64,000 bases of DNA from Sapria himalayana (taxonomy: Eukaryota > Streptophyta > Magnoliopsida > Malpighiales > Rafflesiaceae), in contig JAREIK010010164.1 in NCBI GenBank assembly GCA_029783825.1, positions 104,444 to 168,443 of the forward strand, in the 5' to 3' direction. The notes under the pieces are model-generated. The model ran no database searches and was not told the DNA's origin. It saw only the letters and a list, made by a program, of their open reading frames with translations. The position numbers were made by a program, and so were the translations under genes. This document shows, piece after piece, positions 27,135 through 42,286 of this stretch (the stretch's first letter is position 1; each line of letters starts with the position of its first letter).

Positions 27135-29613
27135 ATTAATTTTTAAATTTTTTTTAAATGTGAATACAATATTTAGTTATACTAATCATTATATTTATAT
27201 ATTATATAAATTCAATATAAACAATTTTATTGATAAATATTCTAATAATTATCAAAAAATAAATTACTAATCCATTAATAATAAGATAGATATTAATTAA
27301 AATATAATTACAAAACTTAAAATGATTCAGAAGCAAAGAAAAATATATTACTATATAATAATTTTTTGTTTTTGAATTTTTTTTTAATAAGTTTATCAAT
27401 ATTTTTTTAATGAAAAATAATTTATATAAATTATATTTGTCTATCTCATAATTTATTTTGTAATTAATATTTATATATAAATAAACAAATAAATAATTAA
27501 TATGAATATTTAAAATTATAATGAAAAAAAATGAGATTTATTATTTATTATTTATTATTTAGGGATGCCGGTTTAATTTAAATTAGATCCGTTTCACTAA
27601 TAATTTAGTTTGTAATTAATATTTCTATAAAAATAAACTGATAAATAACTAAAATAAAAATTTAAAATTATACTAATAAAAATTAAAATGAGATTTAAGA
27701 TTTATTATTAATGTATACCAGTTTAATAGTTTAAGTATTTAGAGGTTTTGTCGTTAGGAGTTTAGTGATTTATGTTTTTAGGCTTTTAGTGGTTTATAGG
27801 TTTTATATAAAAAAATAAAATAACAAAAAAAATTTATATAATTTGTTATCATTTTCATAGGTTATAACCTTTGAAAATATAATAATATTCACAATTTTTT
27901 GAAATGTGAATACAATATTTATTTTAATAATATTAATAATTATATATCATATAAATTCATTATAAACATTTTTATTGATAGATAATATAATAATGATCAA
28001 AAATTAAATTAATAAACTATTAATAAAAAGATAGATATTAATTATAAAATATTTACAAAACTCAAATTGATTCAAATTTAAAGTAAAATATATTACTGGA
28101 TAATAATTTTAAATTTTTAAATTTCTACTTCTTTTATAAGCGTACATTTTGTTTTATTAAAAAAAATTAAATAAATTATCTTTGTCGCACTCATACTTTA
28201 TTTTGTAATAAATATTTCTATAAAAATAAACAAATAAATAATTAAAATGAATATTTAAAATTATAATAAATAGAAATAAAAATTAGATTTATTAATTATT
28301 AAGTAGTATATAGCAGTTTAATGGTTTATGTATTTAGGCATTACAGGGTTTAGGAGTTTACTGATTTAACTTTGTATGCATTTAGTGGTTTATAGGTTTT
28401 AATTAAGAAAAAAAATAAAAAAAATTATTTTTATTATTTTTTGATATTTTGAAAGGTTATAACCTTTGAAAATATTATAATTTTTAAATTTTTTTCAAAA
28501 GTGAATAAATATTAATTTATAATAATCATAATAATTATATATCATATTAATTCAATATAAACAATTTTATTGATAGATATTCTAATAATTATCAAAAAAT
28601 AAATAATATACCTATTATGAATAAGATTGATATTACTTAAAATATAATATCAAAACCTAAAATAATTCAAAAGCAAAGCAAAATATATTACTTAATATAA
28701 TTATTTGTTTTTAAATTTTTATTCTTTTTATAAGCTTATCTATTTTGTGATGAAAAATAATTTTTATAATTATATTTTTAACTAATAATTTATTTTATAA
28801 TTAATATAATAAAAAACTTAAAAATCAAAATGAATTTTTTAAATTATAATAAAAACAAATAAAAATGAGATTTATTAATTATTATATAGGGTATACCCGT
28901 TTAAAGAATTATCTATATAGGGGTATCTTGATTTTGTAGTTTAATGATTTAAGTTTTTAGGCATTTGTGATTTATAGGTTTTATTTAAACAATGAAATAA
29001 TAAAAAAATATATTTTTTATGTTTTTTCACATGTATAAAGGTTATAATCTTTGAAAATATAATAATTTTAAAATTTTTTCAAAAGTGAAGAGAATATTTA
29101 GTTATAATAATAATTAAATCTATATATCATATAAATATTTTTATTGATAAATATTCTAATAATGATCAAAAAATAAATTAATAATCTATTATTAATAAGG
29201 TAGATATCAATTAAAATATAATTAGAAAAAATAAAATGATTGAGAAACAAAGTAAAATATATTACTATATAATAATTTGTTGTTTTTAATTTTTTTCTTC
29301 TTTTAATAAGTTTATCTATATTTTTTTGTTGAAAAATAATTTATATAAGTTATATTTGTTTAAAGTATAATTTATTTTGTAATTAATATTTATATAAAAA
29401 TAAACAAATAAATAATTAAAATGAATATTTAAAATTATAATGAAAAAAAATAAAAATGAGATTTATTATTTAGGATATACCTGGTTAAAAAATTTATCTA
29501 TTTAGAGTTTTCGAGATTTAGAAGTTATTCATTTAATTATTTAGCATTTAATGGTTTATAGCTTTTATCTAAACAATGAAATAACAAAAAATTTATTTTT
29601 GATATATTTTCAA

Positions 29614-29641
29614 ATTTTTAAATGTCATAACATTTGAAAAT
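29614..29641. repeat. Palindrome box with substitutions in both arms
   Basis: The core reads AAATGTCATAACATTT instead of AAAGGTTATAACCTTT. G-to-T in the left arm is matched by C-to-A in the right arm, so pairing is kept. The same paired change is present near 36,679 and 48,026. Confidence 0.8.
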
Positions 29642-32600
29642 ATAATAATTTTAAAATTTTTTAAAAATGTGAATACAATATTAAGTAATAATAATTATTA
29701 TAACTATATATAATATAAAATAAATATAAATAATTTTATTGATAAATATTATATCAATTATCAAAAAATAAATTAAGAAACTATTATTAATATGATATAT
29801 ATATAATAGAATATAATTAAAAAACCTAAAATGATTCAAAATCCAAGTAATATTTATTACTAAATAATCATTTTTTTTAATTTTTGCATCATTTTATAAG
29901 CTTATATATTTTTTTTGATAAAAAATATATTATTTAAATTATATCTGTCACTCATAATTTATTTTGTAATTAATAATTCTATAAATTATTTAAATTATAT
30001 TTAAGGTTTACGAGTTTAAAGGTTTAGGTATTTCGGTGCTTCAGGGTTTATGAGTTTAGAGATTTATGTGTTTAGGCATTTAATGGTTTATAAGTTTTAT
30101 TTAAACAATGATATATCAAAAAATTTATTTTTGTTATTTTTTCTGATTTTTGAAGGTTATAACCTTTGAAAATATAACAAATTTTAAATTTTTTTTATAA
30201 GTGAATACTATATTTATTTATGATAATCTTAATAAATATATATCATGTTAATTCAATATAAACAATTATATTGATAGATATTATATTAATGCTAAAAAAA
30301 TAAATTAATAAACTATTATTAATAAGATAGATATTTTTTAAAATATATTTGCAAAACATAAATTTATTAAAAATCAAAGTAAAATATAATACTAGATAAT
30401 AATTTTTTTGATATTTTGCTTCTTTTTATAAGTTTTTATTTTTTGTTATTAAAAGTAAATTATTTAAATTATATTTGTCTTCCACATAATTTATTTTTAA
30501 TTTATAATTCTTTAAAAATAAATTAATAAATAATTAAAATGAAAATTTAAAATTATAATGAATACAAATAAAATTAAGATATATTATTTATTATTCAAAA
30601 TATACTAGTTTAATGGTTTAAGTATTTAGGTGTTTTGGGGTTTAGTGATTTAAGTGTTTAGGACTTTAGTGATTTATAGTTTTTATTTAAAGAATGAAAA
30701 AATAAAAAATTAAATTTTTTGATTTTTTAAAATTTTTGAAGGTTATAACTTTTGAAAATATAATAATTTTTAATTTTTTTTAAATGTTAATATAATATAT
30801 AGTTATAATATTTTTAATAATAATATATAATGTAAACTGAATATGAATAATTGTATTAATAGATATTATAATAATGATCTATAAAAAATTAATAAACTAT
30901 TATTAATTATAATGATATAAATTAAAATATAATTGCAAAAACTAAAATGATTAAAATTAAAATAAAATATATTACAAAATAATAAATTTTTGTTTTTAAA
31001 ATGTTGCATCTTTTTATCAGCACATATATTTTTTTTGATAAAAAATAAATTATTTAAAATAGATCTTTCTAACTAATAATTTATATTGTAATTAATAATT
31101 CTATAAAAATAAACTGATAAATAATTAAAATAAAAATTTAAAATTACACTTAATAAAAAATAAAATGAGATTTTTGATTTATTATTAATGTATACCAGTT
31201 TAATAGTTTAAGTATTTAGACGTTTTGTCATTTAGGAGTTTAGCGATTTATATTTTTAGGCATTTAGTGGTTTATAGGTTTTATTTAAACAATAAAATAA
31301 CAAAAAATATTTGTAATTTTTTGTCATTTTCATAGGTTATAACCTTTGAAAATATAATAATATTAAAATTTTTTGAAATGTGAATACAATATTGAGTTAT
31401 AATAATTTTAATAATTATATATCATATAAATTCAATATAAACAATTTTATTGATAGATATTATAAAAATGATCAAAAATTAAATTAATAATCTATTAATA
31501 ATAAGATAGATATTAATTAAAAAATATTTACAAAACCCAAATTGATTCAAAATTAAAGTAAAATATATTACAGGATAATAATTTTTAATTTTTAAAATTT
31601 TACTTCTTTTATAAGCGTATATTTTTTTTATTAAAAATAAATTATTTAATTTATATTTGTCGCACTCATAATTTATTTTGTAATAAATATTTCCATAAAA
31701 TAAACTTATAAATAATTAAAATGAATTTTTAAAATAATAATAACTGAAATAAAAATTATATTTTTTAATTATTAAGTAGTATATTGTAGTTTAATGGTTT
31801 ATGGAATTAGGCATTACGGGCCTTAGGAGTTTACTGATTTTAAAGTGTAAGCATTTAGTTGTTTATAGGGTTTATTTAAAAATTAAAATAACAAAATATT
31901 TATTTTTATTATTTTTTGATATTTTCAAAGGTTATAACATTTGAAAATATAATAATTTATAAATTTTTTCAAATGTGAATTCAATATTTAGTTATTATAA
32001 TCATTATATTTATATATCATATAGATTCAATATAAATAATATTATTGATAAATATTCTAAATATTATCAAAAAATAAAATAATAATCTATTATTAATAAG
32101 ATAAATATCAATTAAAATATAATAAAAAAACCTAAAATGATTCAGAAGAAATCGAAATATATTACTATATAATAATTTGTTATTTTGAAATTTTTTTTTC
32201 TTTTAAAAAGTTCATCCATATTCTTTTCATAAAAATTAATTTATATAAATTATTTTTGTCTAACTCATTATTTATTTTTTAATTAATATTTATATAAAAA
32301 TAAACAAATAAATTATTAAAATGAATATTTAAAATTATAATTAAAAAAATAATATTGAGATTTATTCTTTATTATTTTGGGTATACCAGTCTAATTTAAA
32401 TTAGATCTGTCTCACTAATAATTTATTTTGTAATTGTTATTTCTATAAAAATAAATTGATAAATTTTTAAAATAAAAATAAAATGAGATTTATGAATTAT
32501 TATTAATATATAACAGTTTAATATTTTAAGTATTTAAATGTTTTTTCGTTTATGACTTTAGCGATTTATGTTTTTAGGCATTTAGTGGTTTATACTTTTT

Positions 32601-33634
32601 ATTTAAACAATAAAATAACTAAAAAATTATTTTTGATATTTTTTCACATTTTCAAAGGTTATAACCTTTGAAATTATAATAATTTTACAATTTTTTAAAA
32701 ATGTGAATACAATATATAGTAATAATAATCATTATAATTATATATAATATAAACTAAATATAAACTATTTTATTAATAGATATAATATCAATTATCAAAA
32801 ATAAATTAATATGCTATTATTAATATGAAGATAGAAATTAAAATATAATTCCAAAACCTAAAAATATTCAAAATCCAAGTAAAATTTATTAATAAATAAT
32901 AATTTTTTTTAGTTTTTGCTTCTTTTTATAATCTTATATTTTTTTTATTGAAAAATAAATTATTTAAATTATATTTGTATCACTCATAATTTATATTGTA
33001 ATTAATATTTTAATAAATTATTTAAATTATATTTAAGGTTTATGAGTTTAAACATTTAAGTATTTATGGGCTTTTGTATTTAAGAGTTTAGAGGTTTAAG
33101 TGTTTAGGCATTTAGTGGTTTATAAGTTTTATTTAAACAATGATTAAGCAAAAAAATTATTTTTATTAATTTTTTAATTTTTGAAGGTTATAACCTTTGA
33201 AAATATAATAATTTTTATATTTTTTTCTAATGTAAATATAATATTTAGTTATAATAATCTTAATAATTATAAGTCATTTAAATTCAATATAAATTAATAC
33301 ATTGCTAGATATTATAATAATGATCAAAAAAAATTTAATAAACTATTATTAACAAGATAGATATTATTTAAAATATATTTGCAAAATCTAAATTTATTTA
33401 AAATCAAAGTAAAATATATTACTTAATAATAATTTTTTTAATGTTTTGCTTTTTTATAAATTTATATTTTTGTTTTTATAAATAAATTATTTAAATTAAT
33501 TTATCTTACGAATAATTTATTTAGTAATTTATAATTCTATAATAATAAACTAATAAATAATTAAAATAATTATTTAAAATTATAATGAATACAAATAAAA
33601 TTGAGATTTATTATTTATTATTCAGGATATACCT

Positions 33635-33714
33635 GTTTAATGGTTTAAGTATTTAGGTGTTTTTGGGTTTAGGAGTTTAGTGATTTAAGTGTTTAGACCT
33701 TTAGTGATTTATAG
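33635..33714 (+). repeat. Octamer run, type example (10 units of 8 bp)
   Basis: Ten in-phase 8-base units of the form NTTTANNN (one unit reads TTTT), such as GTTTAATG, GTTTAAGT, ATTTAGGT, GTTTAGGA, GTTTAGTG and ATTTAAGT. Every standard monomer has a comparable run of 8-12 units ending in GTTTATAG. The units resemble the plant telomere repeat TTTAGGG but are one base longer. The phase is constant over 80 bp, which is not expected of random A+T-rich sequence. Confidence 0.8.
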
Positions 33715-36666
33715 TTATTATCTAAAGAATTAAAAACAATAAATTAAATTTTTTGAATTTTTTTAATTTTTGAAGGTTGTAACCTTTGAAAATATAATAA
33801 TTTTTAATTTTTTTAAATGTAAAAATAATATTTAGTTATAATAATCTTAATAATTATATATAATGTAAACTAAATATAAATAATTTTATTAATAGATATT
33901 AAAATAATGATCAATAAATAAATTAATAAACTAGTATTAATAAGAATGATATAAATTAAAATATAATTGTAGAATCTAAAATGATTCAAAATCAAAATAA
34001 GATATATTACTAAATAATAATTTTCAATTTTAAAAATTTAGGCTCATTTTATTAGCATATACAATTTTTTGATGAAAAATAAATTATTTAAATTATATCT
34101 GTCTTACTAATAATTTATTTTGTAACTAATATTTCTATAAAAATAAATTGATAAAAAATTAAAATGAATATTTAAAATTATAATGAATACTAATAAAAAA
34201 GAGATATCTGATTTATTATTTAGGGTATACCTATTTAATGGTTTAAGTTTTTTGTGGTTATGGGGTTAAAGAGTTTATTGATTGATATGTTTGAACATTA
34301 TGGGTTTATAGGTTTTATTTAAATAATGAAATAACAAAAAATTTATTTTTATGAATTTTCGTAATTTTCAAAGGTTATAACCTTTGAAAATATAATAATT
34401 TTTTAATTGTTCTAAAATATGAATACAATACTTAGTTATAATAATCTTAATAATTAAATTTGATGTAAATTCAGTATAAAAAATTATATTATTATATATT
34501 AATTTGATGATCAAAAAATAAATTAATAAACTATTATTAATAAGATAGATATTAATTAAATATATTTGTAGAAACCAAAATATTTCAAAATCAAAGTAAA
34601 TTATATTACTAAATAATATTTTAAAATTTTGAAATTTTGTTTATTTTTATAAGCTTATATTTTTTTTCATAAAAATAATTTTTTAAAATTATATATGCCT
34701 CACTCATTATATATTTTGTAATTAATATTTCATTAAAAATAAACTAAAAAATAATTAAAATGAATATTTAAAATTATAATGAATACAAATAAAAATGAAA
34801 TTTATTATTTATTATTTAGGTTATATAGGTTTAATGGTTTAAGTATTTAGGGGGTTTTTTGGTTTAGAAGTCTAGAGATTTAAATGTTTAGGAATTTAGT
34901 GGTTTATAAGTTTTATTTAAATAGTAAAATAATAAAAAAATTATTTTTGTGATTTTTTATCATTTTTGAAGGTTATAACATTTGAAAATATAATAATTTT
35001 TAAATTTTCTTCAAATGTAAATATAACATTTAGTTATAATAATCTTAATAATTATAAGACATTTAAATTCAATATAAGTAATTTTATTGTTTGATATTAT
35101 AAAATTGATCAAATAATAAATTAATAAACTATTCTTAATAAGATTGATATTAATTAAAATATAATTGCAAAACCTATATATAATGATTCAAAATCAAAGT
35201 AAAATATTTTACTAAATAATAATTATTTGTTTTTAAATTTTTACTTCTTTTTATAAGCATATATATTTTTTTGTTTAAAAATAAATTATTAAAATTATAG
35301 TTGTCTCGCTCATTATTTATTTTGTAATTAATATTTCTATAAAAAATTAACTAATAAATAATTAAAATGAATATTAAAAATTATAATGAATACAAATTAA
35401 AATGAGATTTATGATTTATTATATGTGGTATACCGGTTTAATGGTTTGATTATTTAGGAGTTTTGTCGTTTAGGAGTTTATCAATTTAGGCTTTTAGGTA
35501 TTTAGTGGTTTATAGGTTTTATTTATATAATAAAAAAAATCTCTTTAGATTTTTTCTGATTTTCAAAGGTTATAACCTTTGAAAATAAAATAATTTTTAA
35601 AATTTATTGAAATGTGAATACTATGTATAATTATATTAATCTTACTAATTATATATCATATAAATTCTATATAAACAATTTTAATGATATATATTATAAT
35701 AATGATCAAAAATTAAATTAATTAACTATTATTAATAATATAAATATTAATTAAAATATATTTACATAACACAAAATGATTCAAAATCAAATGAAATTAT
35801 ATTACTAAATAATAATATTTAATTTTTAAAAATTTTTTTTTATAAGCTTATATTTTTTTTGATTATAAATAAATTATTTAAATAATATTTGTCTCACTCG
35901 AAATTTATTTTGTAATTAATTTTTCTAAAAAATTAAACTATAAATAATTAAAATGAATATTTAAAATTATAATAAATAGAAATAAAAATGAGATTTATTA
36001 TTTATTAAGTAGTATATAGATGTTAAAATGTTTGTGTATTTAGGGGTTTATGAGCTTACTAATTTAACTAAGTAAGCATTTATTGGTCTATAAGTTTTAT
36101 TTTTAATATAAAATAACAAAAGTGAATACAATATTTAGTTATAATAATTATTAAATTTATATATCATATAAATTAAATATAAATATTTTTATTGATAAAT
36201 ATTCTAATAATGATCAAAAAATATATTAATAATCTTTTATTAATAAATTAGATATCAAATAAAATATAATTACAAAACCTAAAATGATTCAGAAACAATG
36301 TAAAATATATTACTATATAATAATTTTTTGTTTTAATGTTTGTCTTCTTTTAATAAGTTTATCTATATTTTTTGTCGAAAAATAATTTATATAAATTATA
36401 TTTGTCTAACTTATAATTTATTTTGTAATTAATATTTATATAAAAATAAACATATAAATAATAAAAATGAATATTTAAAATTATAATGAAAAAAATAATA
36501 ATTAGATTTATTATTTATTATTTAGGTTATACGTGTTTAAAAAATTTATCTATTTAGGGTTTTCGAGATTTAGAAGTTATTGATTTGAGTATTTAGGTAT
36601 TTAATGGTTTATAGCTTTTAATTAAACAATGAAATAACAAAAAATTATTTTTGATATTTTTTTATT

Positions 36667-36692
36667 TTTTCAAATGTCATAACATTTGAAAA
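36667..36692. repeat. Palindrome box, 11-bp perfect arms with compensated change
   Basis: Eleven paired bases flank a 4-nt centre (CATA); the arms end CAAATGT and ACATTTG. The symmetry is intact although both arms differ from the family consensus. Confidence 0.8.
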
Positions 36693-39600
36693 TATAATAA
36701 TTTTAAAATTTTTTAAAAATATGAATAAAAAATTTAGTAATATTAATTATTATAACTATCTATAATATAAACTAAATATAAACAATTTTATTGATAATAT
36801 TATATCAATTATCAAAAAATAAATTAATAAACTATTATTAATATGATAGATATAAATTAAAATATAATTAAAAAACCTAAAATAATTCAAAATCAAAGTA
36901 AAATTTATTACTAAATAATAATTTTTTTTTTACTTTTTGCATCATTTTATAAGCTTATATTTTTTTTTGGTTGAAAAATATATTATTTAAATTATATTTC
37001 ACTCATAATTTATTCTGTAATTAATATTTCTATAAATTATTTAAATTATATTTAAGGTTTACGAGTTTTAAGTTTAGGTATTTAGTGGCTTCTGGGTTTA
37101 GGAGTTTAGAGATTTATGTTTTTAGACATTTTATGGTTTATAAGTTTTATTTTAACAATGATATATCAAAAAATTTATTTTTGTTATTTTTTCTGATTTT
37201 TGAAGGTTATAACGTTTGAAAATATAACAATTTTTAAATTTTTTTTATGTGTTAATACTATATTTAGTTATGATAATCTTAATAATTATATATCATGTTA
37301 ATTCAATATAAATAATTATATTGATAGATATTATATTAATGATAAAATAATAAATTAATAAACTATTATTAATAAGATAGATATTTTTTAAAATATAAAT
37401 TTATTCAAAATCAAAGTTAGATATAAGACTAATAAATAATTTAAATGTATAATTAAAATTATAATGAATACTAATAAAAATGAGATTTATGATTTATTAT
37501 TTAGGGTATAACTATTTAATTGTTTATGTTTTTTCTGGTTTTGGGGTTAATGAGTTTATTGATTTATATGTTTACACATTTAGGTGTATATAGTTTTTAT
37601 TTAATCAAAGAAATAACAAAATTTTTATTTTTATGAATTTTCGTTATTTTCAAATGTTATAACCTTTAAAAATATAATAATTTTTTAATAGTTATTAAAT
37701 ATGAATACAAACTAAGTTATAATAATCTTAAAAATTATATTTGTTGTCGATTCAATATAAAAAAATTTATTAATATATATTATTATAATGATCAAAAAAT
37801 AAAATAATAAACTATTATTAATAAGATAGATATGAATTAAAATATATTTGTAGAAACCAAAATAATTCAAAATCAAAGTAAATTATATTACTAAAAAAAA
37901 TTTTAAATTTTTGAAATTTTGTTTATTTTTATAAGCTTATTTTTTTTTCATAAAAAATATTTTATTTAAATTATATATGTCTCACTCATTATTTATTTTG
38001 TAATTAATATTTAGATAAAAATAAACAAATAAATAATTAAAATGAATTTTTAAAATTATAATAAAAACAATAATAGTAAGATTTATTATTTATTATTTAT
38101 GGTTACCGATTTAAAAGGATTATTATTTATTATTTAGGGTTTTAGATTTTTAGGAGTTATTGAATTAAGTGTTTAGGATTTTAGTGGTTTATATGTTTTA
38201 TATAAACAATAAAATATCAAAAAAAATATATTTTTTTATTTTTTCACATATTCAAAGATAATAATCTTGTAAATATAATAATTTTAAAATTTTTTTCAAA
38301 AGTGAATTCAATATTTATTAATAATAATCATTATATTTAAATATCAAAGAAATTCAATATAAACAATTTTATTGATAATTATTCTAATAATGATCAAAAA
38401 ATAAATTAATGATCTATTATTAATAAGATAGATAACAATTAAAATATAATTACAAAACTAATAATGATTCAGAAGCAAAGCAAATTATATTATTATATAA
38501 TAATTTTTTGATTTTAATTTTTTTTACTTTTAATAAGTTTATCTATATTTTAATGATGAAAAATCATAATTATAAATTATAAATGTCTAACTCATAATTT
38601 ATTTTGTAATTAATATTTATATAAAAATAAACAAATAAATAATTAAAATGAATATTTAAAATTATAATGAAAAAAATAAAAATGAGATTTATTGTTTATT
38701 ATTTAGTATATAACTGATTAAAAAAATTATCTATTTAGGGTTTTCGAGATTTAGAAGTTATTCATTTAAGTATTTAGGCATTTAGAAGTTTATATGTTTT
38801 ATTTAAACAATGAAATAACAAATAAATTATTTTTGATATTTTTTTAAATTTTCAAAGTAATAACCTTCGAAAATATAATAATTTAAAATTTTTTAAAAAT
38901 GTGAATACAATATTTAGTAATAATAATCATTATAACATTATATAATATAAACTAAATATAAAAAATTTTATTGATAGATATTATATCAATTATCAAAAAA
39001 TAAATTAATAAACTATTATTAATATGATAGATATAAATTTAAATTTAATTACAAAAACTAAAATGATTAAAAATCAAAGTAAATTTATTACCTAATAATA
39101 ATTTTTGTTTTTTAGTTTTTGCCTCATTTTATAATATTATATATTTTTTTGATAAAAAATAAATTATTTAAATTATATTTGTATCACTCATAATTTATTT
39201 TGTAATTAATATTTTAATAAATTATTTAAATTATATTTAAGGTTTACGAGTTTAAAGGTTTAAGTATTTAGGGGATTCTGGGTTTATGAGTTTAGAGATT
39301 TATGTGTTTAGGTATTTAATGGTTTATAAGTTTTATTTAAATAATGATATAACAAAAAATTTATTTTTTGTTATTTTTTCTTATTTTTTAAGGTTACAAC
39401 CTTTGAAAATGTAACAATTTCTAGATTTTTTTGAAATGAGAATACTATATTTAGTTTTGATAATATTAATAATTATATATCATATAAATTCAATATAAAT
39501 AATTATATTGATAGATATTATATTAATGATCAAAAAATAAATTAATAAACTATTATAAATAAGATAGATATTATTTAAAATATATTTGCAAAACCTAAAT

Positions 39601-41689
39601 TTATTCAAAATCAAAGTAAAATATAATACTAGATAATAATTTTTTTGATGTTTTGATTCTTTTTATAAATTTTTATTTTTTGTTATTAAAAGTAAATTAT
39701 TTAAATTATATTTGTCTTCCACATAATTTATTTTTAATTTATAATTCTATAAAAATAAAGTAATAAATAATTAAAATGAATATTTAAAATTATAATGAAT
39801 ACAAATAAAATTGAGAATTATTATTTATTATTCAGGATATACTAGTTTAATGGTTTAAGTATTTAGTTATTTTGGGATTTAGTGATTTAAGTGTTTAGGG
39901 CTTTAGTAATTTATAGTTTTTATTTAAAGAATAAAAGAATAAAAAATTAAATTTTTTGATTTTTTTTAATTTTTGAAGTTTATAACCTTTGAAATTATAA
40001 TAATTTTTAATTTTTTTTAAATGTGAATATAATATTCAGTAATAATAATCTTAATAATTATATATAATGTAAACTCAAAATAAATAATTTTATTAATAGA
40101 TATTATAATAATGATCAATACAAAATTAATAAACTATTATTAATAAGAATTATATAAATTAAAATATAATTTCAAAATCTAAAATGATTCAAAATAAAAA
40201 TAAAATATATTACTAAATAATAGATTTTTGTTTTTAAAATTTTACCTCTTTTTATAAGGATATATATTTTTTTTAATGAAAAATAAATTTTTTAAATTAG
40301 ATATGTCTCACTAATAATTTATTTTGTAATTAATATTTCTATAAAAATAAACTGATAAATAATTAAAATAAAAATTTAAAATTATACTTAATAAAAATTA
40401 AATTGAGATTTATGATTTTTTATTAATGTACACCTGTTTAATAGTTTAAGTATTTATAGGTTTTGTCGTTTTGGAGTTTAGCAATTTATGTTTTTAGACA
40501 TTTAGTGATTTAAATGTTTTATTTAAACAAAAAAATAACAAAAAAAATTTGTAATTTTTTCTCATTTTTATAGGATATAACCTTAGAAAATATAATGATA
40601 TTTAAAATTTTTTGAAAAGTGAATACAATATTTAGTAATAATAATATTAAAAATTATATATCATATAAATTCAATATAAATAATTTTTTTGATAGATAAT
40701 ATAATAATGATCAAAATTTAAAATAATAAACTATTAATAAAAAGATTGATATTAATTAAAAAATATTTACAAAACCCAAATTGATTCAAAATTAAAGTAA
40801 ATATATTACTAGATAAAATTTTTTAATTTTTAAATTTCTACTTCTTTTATAAGCATATATTTTTTTTGATTTAAAATAAATTAATTAAAATATATATGTC
40901 GCTCTCATAATTTAATTTGTAATAAATATTTCTATAAAAATAAACTTATAAATAATTAAAATGAATATTTAAAATTATAATAAATAGAAATAAAAATTAC
41001 ATTTATTAATTATTTAGTAGTATATAGCGGTTTAATGGTTTATGTATTTAGCATTATGAGGTTTATAAGTTTACTGATTTAATTGTGTATGCATTTAGTG
41101 GTTTATAGGTTTTATTAAAAAAATAAAATAAAATAAAAATTATTTTATTATTTTTTGATATTTTCAAAGGCTATAACCTTTGAAAATATAATAATTTTTA
41201 AATTTTTTTCAAATGTGAATACAATATTTAGTTATAATAATCATTATATTTATATATCATATAAATTCAATAAAAACAATTTTATTGAGAAATATTCTAA
41301 TAATGATTAAAAAATAAATTAATAATCTATTATTAATAAGATAGATATCAATTAAAATATAATTACAAAACCTAAAATGATTCGGAAGAAAAGCAAAATA
41401 TATTACTATATAATAATTTTTTGTTTTGAAATTTTTTTTTCTTTTAAAAAGTTTATCAATAATTTTTTGATGAAAAATAATTTATATAAATTATATTTGT
41501 CTAACTCAATTTATTTTGTAATTAATATTTATATATAATTAAAAATATAAATAATTAAAATGAATCTTTAAAAATATAATAAATAGCAATAAAAATAGAT
41601 TTATTAATTTTTAAGTAGTATTTAGTTGTTTAATGGTTTATGTATTTAGGCATTATGGGGTTTAGGAGTTTACTGATTTAACTTTATAT

Positions 41690-41697
41690 ACATTTAG
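41690..41697. repeat. Left target-site duplication of hAT copy 2
   Basis: ACATTTAG before the element and GCATTTAG (45,385-45,392) after it: 8 bp with one mismatch. The consensus GCATTTAG is the same as for copy 1 and lies at the same monomer position. Confidence 0.8.
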
Positions 41698-41900
41698 TAG
41701 GGCTGCTCACTGGACTCGGAGATTCGCGACCCGACCCGAAGTCTTGTCTCGAAAGAATCATGACTAAGAAAAATCTGTTGGCTTTGACTTTTCCCAACCC
41801 GTTATGTCACGTATTTTTTCTTTTGGGACGATTCCGGATCTTATGCAATATCTATCCCGAGAACTATCCCATCCTAAAAAATTGATACTAGAACCAGGAA

Positions 41901-41911
41901 TATATATATAA
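41901..41911 (+). promoter_or_regulatory. Possible TATA-like element of hAT copy 2
   Basis: A TATATATATA-type tract at the position equivalent to 23,547-23,559 in copy 1. Weak evidence, resting on conservation and position only. Confidence 0.3.
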
Positions 41912-42286
41912 TACATGAAGATGCCACCAATTCCGCTACTGCCCATCCAATTCCGACGCAGCTATTGTTGTTCCGACGAGTTCCAGGCCACCTCACGCCA
42001 TTCCAGCCGTGTTCAGTTAGGTCCAGCCCTTGTCCATCGCACTTCTGGTTGCCTCCACCGTGTCTTAGATCCCACCAGCCTTTTGGTTTGTTTTTATGAC
42101 GAGAATTGAGTGATTAATTATTATTATTATGTGTCTCAGTCAGTTTTGTTGAGTATTGGTTGTGGTGTTGTGGTTGGGCTGAATAAGTGAGCTGAATGTG
42201 TTACAGCAAGTTTTGTAGAGCTTGCTTGTTTGAAATATTTATATGTATTTATGCTTAACATGTCATATTAATTAATGGAAATGCAG

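Larger units (their letters stand above)
27043..41689 (+). repeat. Satellite array segment C
   Basis: About 24 palindrome boxes, near 27118, 27863, 28460, 29044, 29627, 30158, 30743, 31338, 31935, 32662, 33190, 33778, 34375, 34974, 35571, 36679, 37212, 37660, 38261, 38861, 39397, 39980, 40577 and 41174; one was lost by deletion at about 36,119. Long-variant junctions lie near 27,570 and 32,390, and short-variant junctions near 29,990, 33,030, 37,045 and 39,230. The part 33.6-36.1 kb resembles 10.6-14.1 kb; 38.0-41.2 kb resembles 1.5-4.7 kb; 27.0-33.9 kb resembles 45.4-51.4 kb. Nothing but satellite is visible; the frame at 27,202-27,399 minus is repeat translation. Confidence 0.88.

Noticed and set aside
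27539..27561. TTATTATTTA-type microsatellites (also 45,890-45,940 and 61,210-61,245)
   Set aside because: Short expansions of a motif already present in the monomer; useful as length polymorphisms but not separate elements.
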